23,409 bases of DNA from Paramecium sonneborni (lineage: Eukaryota; Ciliophora; Oligohymenophorea; Peniculida; Parameciidae). The notes below the pieces were generated by a model. The model was not told the origin of the DNA, made no database searches, and saw nothing but the letters and a program-made list of their open reading frames with translations. Where the stretch lies: positions 243,469-266,877 of the forward strand of contig CAJJDN010000153.1 of NCBI GenBank assembly GCA_905182985.1, read 5' to 3'. Below are positions 1 through 10,295 of the stretch, piece by piece (within the stretch, counting starts at the first letter, position 1; the number at the start of each line of letters is the position of its first letter). The translations under genes were made by a program, and so were the position numbers.

Positions 1-1978
1 ATGAATATATTGATGGGATTTCTTATAAAATTTATTTGCAAGCGAAAAGTTTAAGAATTAGGATTTAATACAGTTATTTCAAGAATGCTATTTAATATCT
101 ATTGGAATAATATATTAAAATAATAATTTTACATCTTTATTATACTATATTGATTTTAGTATAAAAAGTGAGATTCAATTGAAATAATGGGATCAAAAGA
201 AATTTATAAAAAGTGAAAAATAATACAAATTAAATTTAATTAATTTGTAACACTTTTTTAAAAATATTTATTACTATCATTTTTTATCAAAATTTATTTT
301 TGGATTAACTTTTAAATTTTAAAAATAATATTAATGTTTATTTAATTAAATTGCATATTTTAGAGCTATAATTATGTTTTTGTTGAACATAAAGTTATAC
401 AAAATTATAAATGCCACTCTAGGGGTTGAAACTTCTTTCAACAAAAATTATTTATAAAATATCAATTAACTTGATTTTTTTAAAATAATAAATTCTATTA
501 ACAAAAAAAATAATCAGTATATATTTTTTGTAGAATTTAACATTACTTCTAATAAAATATTAAATATCCTAAAAATTATTTTTTTTTATAATTTTAATTT
601 AAAAAATAATCTATATTATAATTTTAATTTTATTTTGTACAAAGCCTAATATATTTTTATACAACACAAGTGTAATTTTTGATTCTTTAATCAAAAAAAA
701 AGTAATTTTAGATACAAATTAATGAGAATAAATTTTGGAAACAATATGATTTCAAATATCTTGGTTATATATTTTATTTACTTGTTCCTCAATTTATTTA
801 TAAGGAATAAAGATTCTTTTGGCATATATAATTAATTAAAATTTTAAAAATTCTCCCATATATAAGAAATTAATTGATAAAAATAAATATATTAAAATAT
901 TAATCAGCTCTAGCCCTTATTAGCTAATCGATAATTAAATATTGAGTACATTTTCAATAATTTGTATAATATTAAATCTATGAAAAAGTAAATATATCTA
1001 TTTATCTAATTTGGTATTTTATCTTTTATAAACTTCTCATAAGAGGGATTAATATGTTAAAAATTTTATATGAATAAAGACTTTAAGTTGGTTCTTTAAA
1101 ATTAAAACTTAATTTTATAATTAATATAAAATATAATTAATATTTTAGAAAACATAATCAATCAAAAACATAAACCAAAATCACGAATGCTTCAAGAAAT
1201 ATTATTCAGATTCAAATCTCTTACTTAAAAAAAAATATATCTTATTCAATTCATAATCCATTTCATTAGAAATTATTAGATACTTTATTTGAAAAATTGA
1301 TTCCTTTTTGAATTTTCTAACTGCCAACTTCTTGACTATATTGATGTTTACCTTAATAAGTAAATATTAATGAAAAAATTATAATTCCGAAAAATTTAGC
1401 TTTATATTCTGCTAATTTTAGACATATAATCCACAAAAATAAAATCAAAATAGTATAGATTGATCTACTTCCAAGTAAGTATTGTTATTAATTTATTATT
1501 CTCCATTTTTTTGAGGCTATGGATTTACTAATATAAAATTAATATTGTTCAATAATTTAGTCTAATTATTTTTCATATTTAATGTAATTTGCTTAATTAA
1601 TATTATTTAAATATAAAAAAGTATCTAAATCATTTAAAATTTGATCTTTCTAAGCAACAATAGATTTTCCAAATTTTGAAAATAATTTTCCAAATATTTT
1701 TTGATCATTAAAGATGTTTGATTAATTTTCTTTAACATAAAATAGTCCAAAAATTCGATTTGATTAGATTATTTTATAAAATTTGGTAATTTTTATATAT
1801 TAATGGGAGAATTAAAAGTTTTTAACCTTTAATAGAAATATAGAGAATTAAGAAAATTAATAATTTGATTGGATTTATAGAATAGAATTTGATAATTTGA
1901 TATTTAAGATTCAAAATTTTATTTATAAGAAAGTATTAATAAAATTCTTTATTATTAATATTAAAGATTAAATCTAAT
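1..1978. other. AT-rich region without a supported gene
   Basis: Both strands were read with TAA and TAG as Gln. Only short frames broken by TGA were found, and none resembles a known domain or shows the G-rich first codon position seen in the clean genes nearby. There is no telomere-type C4A2/C3A3 repeat at the left edge. The last 200 bases precede the kinase start and would hold its promoter, but no specific element can be recognised. Confidence 0.5.
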
Positions 1979-4900
1979 ATGTTCTTTAATACGAATATTA
2001 GGACGTAAAATGCAAAAATAATAATTGATGGTGTTACCTACTTAAAATTAGAATAACTTGGTTAAGGGATGGAAGGAGTTATTTATAAGGGAGAAAATAT
2101 TTAAACCAAAGAAATAGTGGCTATAAAAGAATACTCAACAATAAATATTAATGAATAAAAAGCATTTTAAGTAATTTAGTCAAAATGCTACAACCATATT
2201 ATTGAAATCAAAGGATTAAAATACAATTAAAATTAATGTCCAATAATTGTTATGGAATTCGCTAATGGGGAATTCTACAATTTTATGAAATCAAATGAAT
2301 ACTCAAGATTAGATTATTAATAAAAAAATTAATATTTTCTTTAAGTAATTATTTATATATGATATAATTAGATGGCAAAGGGAGTTAGCTAACTTCATTA
2401 ATTGGGATTATTTCACAGAGATTTGAAACCTGAAAACTTTGTATATATTAATAAACCGAATTAATAAAAGATCATAAAATTGATTGACTTTGGTTTAGTG
2501 AAAGAAACTGCAAATAAATTGGGTAAGACTGGTTGTGTTGGAACACCATATTACATAGCTCCAGAAGTGATTCAGTGTAATTAAAATAGAGTAGCTTTTT
2601 ATGATAAATCAGTCGATATATGGTCTTTAGGATCCATTTGGTTTGAATTATTAGTAGGAGAGACATTCTTTAATGGTAATTTAAAATTTATATTTTAGGT
2701 ACATAATAAGAAATATTTAATCGAATCTAAATAATATCATAATTTGAAATTGATAAATAAATTTAACAAAACCCTATTATATAACAAAAAGAAAAAGATT
2801 TAATTAAGAAAATGATGAAAAAAATTCCAACATAAAGATTGTAATTGGAAAAAATAATTGAAGCTTATGATTAATACAAAAATTAATAGCAGAATGAGAA
2901 TTAAAATCATCCCTCTATGAATTTTAATCAAACCTATTTAAATAACTAATCAATAGAAGCTTAATTCAAATAAGGATATGGTTTATTCACATAATAATAA
3001 ACTTAATTCAATTAAGGATAATAATAATTTCAGCAGATATTTCCTATTTAATAACAATAATTAAATAATAATTCATTTCATTATCAACCATCAGATTTTT
3101 AAGATAATGAGAGATAATAATAATAAGATTTATAAGAATTGAAATAAATACTTGATAGAATTTAAGAAGAAACTTAAAAGAAAATGAAGGATGAATATGA
3201 AAAAAAATTACGTGATTTTGAATTAAAAAAGGAAGAAGAAATGTAATAAATAAAAAGATAAATCGAACTATAAAAAGACCAAGAACTCTTAGATAAAATA
3301 GAACAATTTAAAAATCAATAGAAGAATGAATTTGAACTATAAATAAAAGAAAAAGAAACAGAACTAAAAAAGTAATAATAAGAAGTTTTAAAATAATAAT
3401 AAGACAACGAAAAGTTAGCTGAATTGAAATTGTAATAAGTATTAAATTTCTAAAATGAAATGGATAAATTTAAAAAAATTAAAGAATAAGAATAAAATGC
3501 ATTCCTTCAAAAATTTAAAGAAAAAGAAAACTAAAAAAAAGAAGAAGAAATTAAATAAAAAGTACTAGAATAGGAAGAATAAATTAAGCAATAGTTAGAA
3601 AAAGAAATTTAGACAAAATACATGCTAGATTATGCAAATAAAGTTGATTAACTTCAAAATTAATTGTAATAAGAAAATTAATAGTATTTATAAAACGAAA
3701 AACAATCTTTATTATCTCTATTATAATCCTAGTAAAATAACATGAAAATCTTTAATTAAAATATTTAATAAAAATTAGAAATTATAGAAAATATTAATCT
3801 AATGAATGATTAAAAAAATAAGTTAATATAATAAATAAAGATAGAGCTTAAAAAAAATGATGAAAAACTTTTAAAAAATAGACAGATTTAATAATAAATA
3901 TAATAAGTTTCTAAAGTAGAGCAAACTTAAGGTCTTGATCGTCAACTGGCATCAGAGATTTAATAAGATATATTGGATTACAATAATACTATTCAAATGA
4001 TATCAGAATAATAAATGTTACTTTAAAATCAACTTGGAGATTAATAAAAAAATGAATTATAAGAAAAGGAATAATTAAAACAATAAGAACTAGAGAATCA
4101 ATTAAATCTAGAAAAAAAAAACTTTAAATTAAAATTTGAAAATTTAACATAATAATCATATTAATATAATGTTAACATAACTAAAATTGAGGAAAAAATG
4201 AAGTTTTATGAAAAAAATTTAGTATATTAAATTTCAGGGTAAGAAAGACTTTAAGAAATTCTAAGATTATTTTAAAAAATAACATAAGAATTAGTGGGCT
4301 TAGAATAATAAGAGAAAATAATTATTTAAATTGATAAACCACTACAGCTTATTAACTATTAATCTTTCACAATTAAGCTTGAAGAACTCCTATAGGCTTA
4401 AAATATACTAAAAAACTTAATTAATGATATGAATAAAATTATTGAATAAATTGATAGTAAATTTATTTAAGATTGTTAAAGGTAAATAGATTTTTTAGCT
4501 GATAATTTAAATGATTACTAAGATAAATTTATGTATCTATCTTAAAACTAAAAATATGCTGAAAAAATTAATTAATATAGTAACTAATTAGGTTTTTGCT
4601 CTGAATAATTAAATGATTTAAATTAATTACTATAGTAAGGAATATTTTTAAATTATTTGAAGTTCAAACAAATTTATGATTATATTACTTAATAATTATA
4701 AGAATTTAACAAATAACATAATTTATTGCTCGAATAAATACATAATGATTAACATATTGAATAAAAAAATAATGAAAGAATAAAAAAATTGAAATAAATA
4801 GAAGGCTAATTAAATGAATTTATAGTTAAGATGAATTAATTAAAAATTTCAGTTAATGATTTTAGTAAAAATTAATATTGTAATAATGAATAAACTAGAA

Positions 4901-6192
4901 ATTTAATAGCCGATAAATAATAAAAGATCGATTAAAATATATATTCAATTCAATAATAATATTAAAATTTCTTAAGATTTAATAATTTAAGTTCCTATGA
5001 TAGTATTAATTTTCAAATGATTGATTTGGAATCATTTAAGGAAAAATTAAAATTATTAATATTGGACGAATAAGAAAAAGTAAACTAATTATATTTAATA
5101 ATTTAAAAAATAGGCAATGAATAAAAAACTGAACAAGAAAAAGAATATTTTCAATTAAATAATCAATTATAAATTTTATTAATGAGGTTTTCAAGAGCTT
5201 TATCATCAGTCAAAATTGATTAAGAAACAATTGATTATTTAAAAATAATGAATGAGAAAAAAGAAAAATTATAAATAGAATTAGAATAAGAAATAGAAAG
5301 AATTGAAAATTACTATAAAATTAACAAAGAGAATTAGAATCTATTTAAGAAATTAATAGATAGTTAGAAAATAAAATCGTCAGAATTAGGTAATAATTTT
5401 CTAAGATTAGTTAATAAATTATAATAATATAATAAAGACAAAACATAAAAATTGGATGAAGTATATTAAAATGCGCATAATAAATAGAATGAATTATAAT
5501 TCAATATTATGGATAATACTCTTGTTGATAATTATCAAGAGCTAAAGAAAACAGAAGAACATTTATTTAAAGAAATAAATGAAATGGGTCAAAAGTCATA
5601 AGAATTATAATTAAATCCATCAGCTTTTATGATAGAAAAAGAAAAAATTCAATAATAAATTGAGCGATTAAATCATTTGATAAAGCGAATCCCATCAGAT
5701 AATGAAATAAACATTTTCAACAAAAAATATAAATCTAACCTAGATTCTTTTTTTAAATTATATGCTTTATCTAATTATATAAGACAGTATAATTTAACAA
5801 GATATTATGAAAGAATAAAAGAAGATGCATCAAAATAAAAGAATAAATAAAATTAAAGTAGTTATATTGCTATATTTTAATAAAAAAAAAATTAAGTAAT
5901 GGAAGAAAACACAAAGAAGGAATAGGAAGCTTAAAATTTATTAAAAATATACTAAAACATTTTATTTAACAACAATAACTAGAGAATTTATGAATAATTG
6001 CAAAAGGATTATGATTCAATTATTAAGCAAATTAGTGAAACTGAAAATGTTATCAAATCTAAAAATTTAGTAAGACTGAGAGGTTCAATGAAAAACTAGG
6101 ATAAAATATAGGAAATTATTAAAAACGAATATTATAGAATATCTGAATTAGCATAAATGTAAGAATTTTAAATAATATGGGAAACAATATGA
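1979..6192 (+). CDS. Protein kinase with very long coiled-coil C-terminal tail
   Basis: Predicted serine/threonine-type protein kinase of about 1,387 residues, read in the ciliate code (TAA/TAG = Gln, TGA stop at 6190-6192). The ATG at 1979 gives exon 1 of 122 codons. Introns at 2345-2371 and 2676-2698 restore the frame exactly. The kinase domain covers about residues 20-300: glycine loop G28-x-G30-x-x-G33, VAIK with Lys50, HRDLKPEN with Asp139, DFG at 161-163, and GTPYYIAPE ending at Glu187. All core catalytic residues are present, so it should be active. The first DFG-containing exon ends just after a typical subdomain IX (SVDIWSLGS). Residues about 300-370 are Gln/Asn-rich. From about 370 to the end the protein is almost continuous Lys/Glu/Gln/Leu-rich coiled coil, suggesting oligomerisation or attachment to a cytoskeletal structure. 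No transmembrane segment is seen. The exact kinase subfamily (CAMK/ULK-like?) cannot be assigned by eye. Confidence 0.95.
2345..2371 (+). other. 27-nt intron 1 of the kinase gene
   Basis: Begins GTAATT and ends ATTAG. It lies in phase 0 after codon 122. It contains an in-frame TGA that would truncate the kinase just before the HRD motif if it were retained, so removal is required. Size and ends match Paramecium introns. Confidence 0.9.
2676..2698 (+). other. 23-nt intron 2 of the kinase gene
   Basis: Begins GTAATT and ends TTTTAG, splitting a Gly codon (phase 1). Removing it joins the subdomain IX region to the last kinase helices and the coiled-coil frame, which then stays open to 6192. Confidence 0.9.
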
Positions 6193-6352
6193 TAGTATTT
6201 TTATAATATAAATCATGATAACTTGTTGAAATTATAAATTAAACCATTCTTATTGCTTAATTTTATAGAAATTATATGTTAACAAAAATTTTTAATATAA
6301 AACAATTCAGATTAGAATAAAATCTTGATAAAGCAGCGAAAAATATCTAAAA

Positions 6353-6484
6353 ATGTCAGTATCAATTTATAAAACTGATTTTCGGTATGATTTTCATTAT
6401 AAATAGATTCTTAACTTTTAGAAAAAAGTTGAGGGTTGCTTTTTAAGCTTGATTTTTCAACGGCCATGTGATTATTGTTGTTGA
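6353..6484 (+). CDS. Short unidentified reading frame with Cys-rich end
   Basis: A 43-codon frame starting MSVSIYKTDF and ending in a Cys-rich RPCDYCC just before TGA at 6482. It contains locally GC-richer DNA (CGGCCA) that stands out from its surroundings. It may be the start of a broken gene, since two more TGA codons follow in the same frame. No family recognised. Confidence 0.22.
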
Positions 6485-6578
6485 GATTGTTTTTTGTGAA
6501 ATAAAAATTTTAAAAAATAAAAACAACATGTATTGCAATCAATTTAGACATCAAATTTAATTAAGTTATGAAAAAAAA

Positions 6579-6989
6579 ATGAATAGTGATTAGTAGATGA
6601 ACATAGATAATATTGAAATTAGAATGATCCATTTCTTTAATGAGTATTTTGGTTTTAAGAAAAAAAGAATGGATAAATTTAACGATTTTTAAATACTGAT
6701 TAATAGTGTAGTCTAAAAGGAATGTTAATAAATAATAAGTGAAAGTTTATTTTGTTATTTCTAGGATGTATTCAAAATTTAAAATAATTATCTAACATTT
6801 GTGAAAAAAGAACAGAAAAGAGAGCATGTTTAGTATCTGAAGGATATAAATTACTTAATTCATTAGCTCTTTTCTTCAAAAGAAGATGGATTTTTTTTAT
6901 CATTTGTATTGAAACATTTCCCTTCTATTTTGGCTTCACTTCATTAATCTCTATTTCTTTTTTCATATCTCAAAAACTTAATCTTTTGA
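6579..6989 (+). CDS. Unidentified 136-residue reading frame
   Basis: Open in the ciliate code from ATG at 6579 to TGA at 6987, with MNSDQQMNID at the N-terminus. The first 100 codons contain many GAT/GAA/GTA codons and encode a mixed charged, mostly helical sequence. The last 35 codons are Phe/Leu/Ser-rich and overlap the 3' end of the minus-strand coiled-coil fragment, so the true end may be earlier. No family recognised. Convergent with the minus-strand fragment at 6941-7320; at least one of the two overlapping frames is probably not translated through the overlap. Confidence 0.35.
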
Positions 6990-7320
6990 AATTCTTATTT
7001 TACTTTTTTAAGTTTCTGGATAAATTAATAATCAGTTTTAAGCATTTAGATTTCAAGATTTTGTAAAATGAGTTGTTATTTAGCAGCAATATTCTCTTCT
7101 GATGATATTTTAGAGTTTTTGTGCGAATTAAACAATCAATACATCTTTTACTTATATTTGACTTTTCAAGACATATTAATTCTTTAAAAAAATCGATATC
7201 AAACTATTTTATTCTATCTTTTAATTCATAAATTTCTTTTTATTAAATCCATAATATATTTTTTTGGTTCTAAAGTAGTTCTTCAATTTCATATTTACAA
7301 ATCTATAATTAATACAAAAG
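6941..7320 (-). pseudogene. Coiled-coil/Cys-motif fragment with a frame break
   Basis: The minus strand reads a Glu/Lys/Gln-rich helical segment (about 7310 down to 7142) that ends in C-L-E-K...K-R-C-I-D-C-L. It then reads a second helical block in another frame (about 7130 down to the TGA at 6943-6941) beginning KISSEENIAAKQQL. Codon use in both blocks is strongly gene-like (GAA/GAT-rich). A -1 (or +2) frame change lies near 7125-7140; a 44-nt GT...AG segment could bridge it but would be long for this genome. The C-x-x-C-L plus coiled-coil order resembles the N-terminal B-box-like part of Paramecium WD-repeat-type proteins, but that is only a resemblance. No start codon or repeats were found, so it is probably a gene remnant. 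Confidence 0.45.
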
Positions 7321-7330
7321 AACAATCACA

Positions 7331-7897
7331 ATAATTGTTGTACCTTCTTAAATGCTTTAATAATTTAATAATTATTTACTCTCTAATTAAAGTCAAATCT
7401 TCTAAACTTTTGTATTTGAAAATAAAAAAAAAGTCATAATAAAAATAAAATTAATACTTATAAAAGACATTTATAAGTTAATTTTATGCGGTAATTTAAT
7501 TACTTTACGAACTTAAACATTTAATTAAGTATTATTAAAATACTTAAGTTAATTAGCTTTAAATTTTAATAATAATAATAGCATTCAAAAATGATTGAAC
7601 ATATAATTATAAAAAAATAACTTAAATTTATTGTTAAAATTAATTTTTTTTAAGATGTCTGAATAATTTCACTAATATATAATATGATAATAACTTCTTC
7701 ATATAAAAAATCAAAATTGTATAGAAATAAAATTTTTTCTTATCTTGAATTTAATGTATTTCCATCATTTGATTTAGCTTTTAATTAATTAAATTGTTTT
7801 TATATTTTTTATCCATAAAGTTTTGTTATTTTGAATGCTTTTATATATTTATTTTACTATTTAAATATAAAAATCAATTTGATAATTATATTTATAA
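7331..7897. other. Intergenic region upstream of the HMG-box gene
   Basis: Very AT-rich, no supported coding frame on either strand. It contains the inverted repeat at 7521-7555 and presumably the HMG-box gene promoter; no recognisable promoter element. Confidence 0.5.
7521..7555. repeat. Imperfect inverted repeat (hairpin)
   Basis: Left arm TTAATTAAGTATT (7521-7533) and right arm AATACTTAAGTTAATTA (7539-7555) pair across a 5-base loop, with a two-base bulge in the right arm. In DNA this AT-rich, a short palindrome may be chance. Confidence 0.5.
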
Positions 7898-8282
7898 ATG
7901 AAAAAATAAAATAATGTTAAAGCTAAAGTTTAGAAAGTTTTAAAACCCTAAGCCCGTTTTAAGAATTATGACAAAAAAAATCCAATTCTATCAGCATATT
8001 TTTTATATTTGGAAGAGGAAAGATGGAAATCTGTAAGAGATTAATCAAAATTGACAATGAATTAAATAGTTAAACAAGCATAGTAATATTTGTATTATAA
8101 TTAGTGATAATTTTAACTTCCATTTAACAAATGAATAGAAGGATGTATTTTATGAAAAGGCTTAATAAATAAAGAATGAATCAGATGCCAAAGAATATTT
8201 AAAAATGTTAGAGCAAACATACACAATTTAAAAAAAAATCAAAAAAATCAAACAAACACCTTAATTAAAAATGAAAAAATGA
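7898..8282 (+). CDS. Small HMG-box DNA-binding protein
   Basis: A 120-residue protein in the ciliate code (363 coding nt after removing the 22-nt intron at 8083-8104; TGA at 8280-8282). The N-terminus is short and Lys/Gln-rich. An HMG box runs from about residue 26 to 95: N-P-I-L-S-A-Y-F-L-Y-L (28-38) is the classic helix 1 signature. This is followed by the helix 2 region N-Q-I-V-K-Q-A (55-61) and the helix 3 region T-N-E-Q-K-D-V-F-Y-E-K-A (70-81). The C-terminal tail is Lys-rich. Single-box HMGB-type proteins bind and bend DNA and belong to chromatin. Trp43 sits near the end of helix 1, whereas the usual helix 2 Trp position reads Phe/Tyr here. Intact, with no frame breaks. Confidence 0.9.
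8083..8104 (+). other. 22-nt intron inside the HMG box
   Basis: Begins GTAATATT and ends AATTAG, in phase 2. Removing it joins K-Q-A-Y to D-N-F and restores the HMG box. Without splicing, TGA at 8105-8107 ends the protein. Confidence 0.9.
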
Positions 8283-9085
8283 AATTTCATAGTGAAAATA
8301 TATATATAAAAATGATTATTTTAATTATCTCTGAAAAAAATTTACAAATTATCAATATCCTCATCAAAATCTTTTCAATCAATTAAAATAAAAAAGAGTT
8401 AATTAAATTTTAGAATTTGAATAGAAGGAAAGTTAAATTAATATAGAAAATATATTAATAGATGATTTATATATTATATCTTTTATTTATATTGTGCTTA
8501 TTAGAATTCTACAATTTTTTTAATATCATTTTTTTGTAATACTCTATTTTAATGAAATTCCTATAATTTTATAATTAAGAGTACCTTAAAAATCTAATCT
8601 TTTAACAGCACATTACTTGTTAGAAAGATTTTCTTGATTGATACAACTCTTCATTATTTTATAGAATGTTATTCATGGATTAATTCATCAAAATTTATTT
8701 AGAACTATGCATATTATAAATGTAAATTTATATTATATAATTGATTTATAATAATTAAATCACAAAAAGATTTATGATTAAATATTTCTCAAATGATAGA
8801 ATTATTTATAAAGAATTAAATAAAAATAAAAAGATTAAATAAGCTCAAGATAAGATTGAATATTAATAATCATTTTGGGAAAAGAATTGATCTTAATGAT
8901 AATAAAATTAATAATAATTTAAAATTATACCAAATAAATTAAATTATATTTGAAAAAAAAATATCTGAACAAATTGATCATATTAGTTATATGTATTTAT
9001 TGCGCTATTCTTTTCAATCAAAACTATAAAAATTTTTAAAAAGATAGGATACTATCTCCTTCTCTCTTCAGATATTTAAGCATAT
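8283..9085. other. AT-rich region, no supported gene
   Basis: Several plus-strand frames of 50-100 codons are open, but their translations are Ile/Leu/Asn/Phe-rich with little G at first codon positions, as expected for non-coding DNA this AT-rich. No domain or intron pair recognised. Confidence 0.4.
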
Positions 9086-9608
9086 TTGCAAAAATGCTCC
9101 AAGTTTAAAGTGCTATATGTGATGATAAAAATAAATTTAGATTATGATGGTGTTGTGATAAATGTGAAAATAGTTATTAATGAGAATAATAAACTTTTAA
9201 TATGATGGATTTTAATTAATAATATTTATTTATAAATATGTGAAGATAATTGATTATTATTTATTATGTAGTTTATATTAATTATTGTGAATTTTGTGTG
9301 AATGACTTATATATTAATGATGGAAGATGTGTTTTTTAATTTGGTTTTTTTTGGTTTCTCTATATTTATGAAATTGCCATGATGGTAATAAGGAACCTTA
9401 TAATGGATGTTATTAATCTTAATATTAAAGTTATAATGATTATAAAACTTTTGATAAAAGATAAACTTGTTTAGAATGTAATAATATTGTAATAAAATAA
9501 AAGAAGACACCATAACAACAAAAAGTTCAATTAAATTGTAATATATTTCAAATAAATAGAATTTATGAAGAATTTAATGTTAGAAAAAATAACTCAGGTG
9601 ATCGATGA
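9086..9608 (+). pseudogene. Decayed DUF4215-type cysteine-rich fragment
   Basis: Pieces of a Cys-rich extracellular repeat protein are spread over several plus-strand frames. C-E-F-C-V-N-D...G-R-C-V-F begins at 9286. In a different frame, C-H-D-G-N-K-E-P-Y-N-G-C-Y begins at 9375, followed by Q-T-C-L-E-C, with TGA at 9606-9608. The C-x-D-G-N-x-x-P-Y-x-G-C core matches the repeats of the large minus-strand gene at 10296-13964. Frame changes and TGA codons between the pieces show it is not an intact gene. Confidence 0.6.
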
Positions 9609-10291
9609 TTTAAAAGAATCTTTCTATTTTTTAAATATAGAAAATTTTATTAAGATTTATCAATTCAATTTGTCTCCTAAATTTTGATAAATTTGAATCA
9701 CAAATAATATAAGTTAAACAAAAAATAGTTTAATTAAGTTTTACAGAATAACTTAAACTTACAACATCATTTTAAATCTAAGACATTTGTCTAATTTATT
9801 TATTACAATACAGATTATTAAATTGCAAATCAAATTTTGAAGAATTTAAATTTTACCTTATTAAATTCTTAATTTCTATTTTCGATTTTCTTATTCAAAC
9901 TTATTTAAAATTCTTAATTTAGTATTCAAATAGAGAGGCTATTATTTTCAATTAAATCAATTAAGAATTAAAAGAATTTAATAAACCTTGGAAATCCTTT
10001 GTTTCAGTTATGTTATTAAGAAATTAAAATTAAATATTTAAATTAAATACTAAAAATTATTAAAAGAAATAATTGGCTTCGTCTTGATTAAGATTTCATG
10101 TAGAAAAGTTATGATAAATTGAACGGATTTTTAAGAAGACCAAATTAATTATATTCTATCTCGATAATTAATTAAGTAATAGAATAAAAAGTGATGATTA
10201 ATATTTATATTTGGAAATTAAAAAAAATAATAATAATTTATATTTAAATTTTGACAAAAATGCAACTTTGTTGTCTAAAAATATAGATTGA
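9565..10291 (+). pseudogene. Broken unidentified gene with frame change and in-frame TGAs
   Basis: The frame from ATG 9565 (MKNLMLEKITQ) runs to TGA at 9685-9687. Reading on in the +1 frame from the same point (also open from ATG 9605) gives a coherent charged helical protein to TGA at 10085-10087. The same frame then continues past TGA at 10112-10114 to TGA at 10289-10291 with protein-like sequence. First codon positions are much richer in G than third positions (about 15 versus 4 in the central 125 codons), a sign of real coding ancestry. The in-frame TGAs fall where Trp would fit. No family recognised. It ends 4 bp from the convergent DUF4215 gene. Best explained as a pseudogene or as sequence with indels; programmed recoding is possible but unproven. 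Confidence 0.5.
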
Positions 10292-10295
10292 TAAT

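Noticed and set aside
1..60. Telomere or chromosome end at the left edge
   Set aside because: No C4A2/C3A3-type repeats at either end of the window.
2472..2666. Standard-code minus-strand ORF of 64 aa
   Set aside because: It is antisense to the kinase domain exon; the plus strand carries the conserved kinase motifs.
8660..8740. Possible kinase catalytic-loop remnant (V-I-H-G-L-I-H-Q-N-L)
   Set aside because: No other kinase motif in any nearby frame; likely chance.
9307..9513. Standard-code minus-strand ORF of 68 aa
   Set aside because: Antisense of the Cys-rich fragment; the sense strand has the recognisable C-x-D-G-N core.
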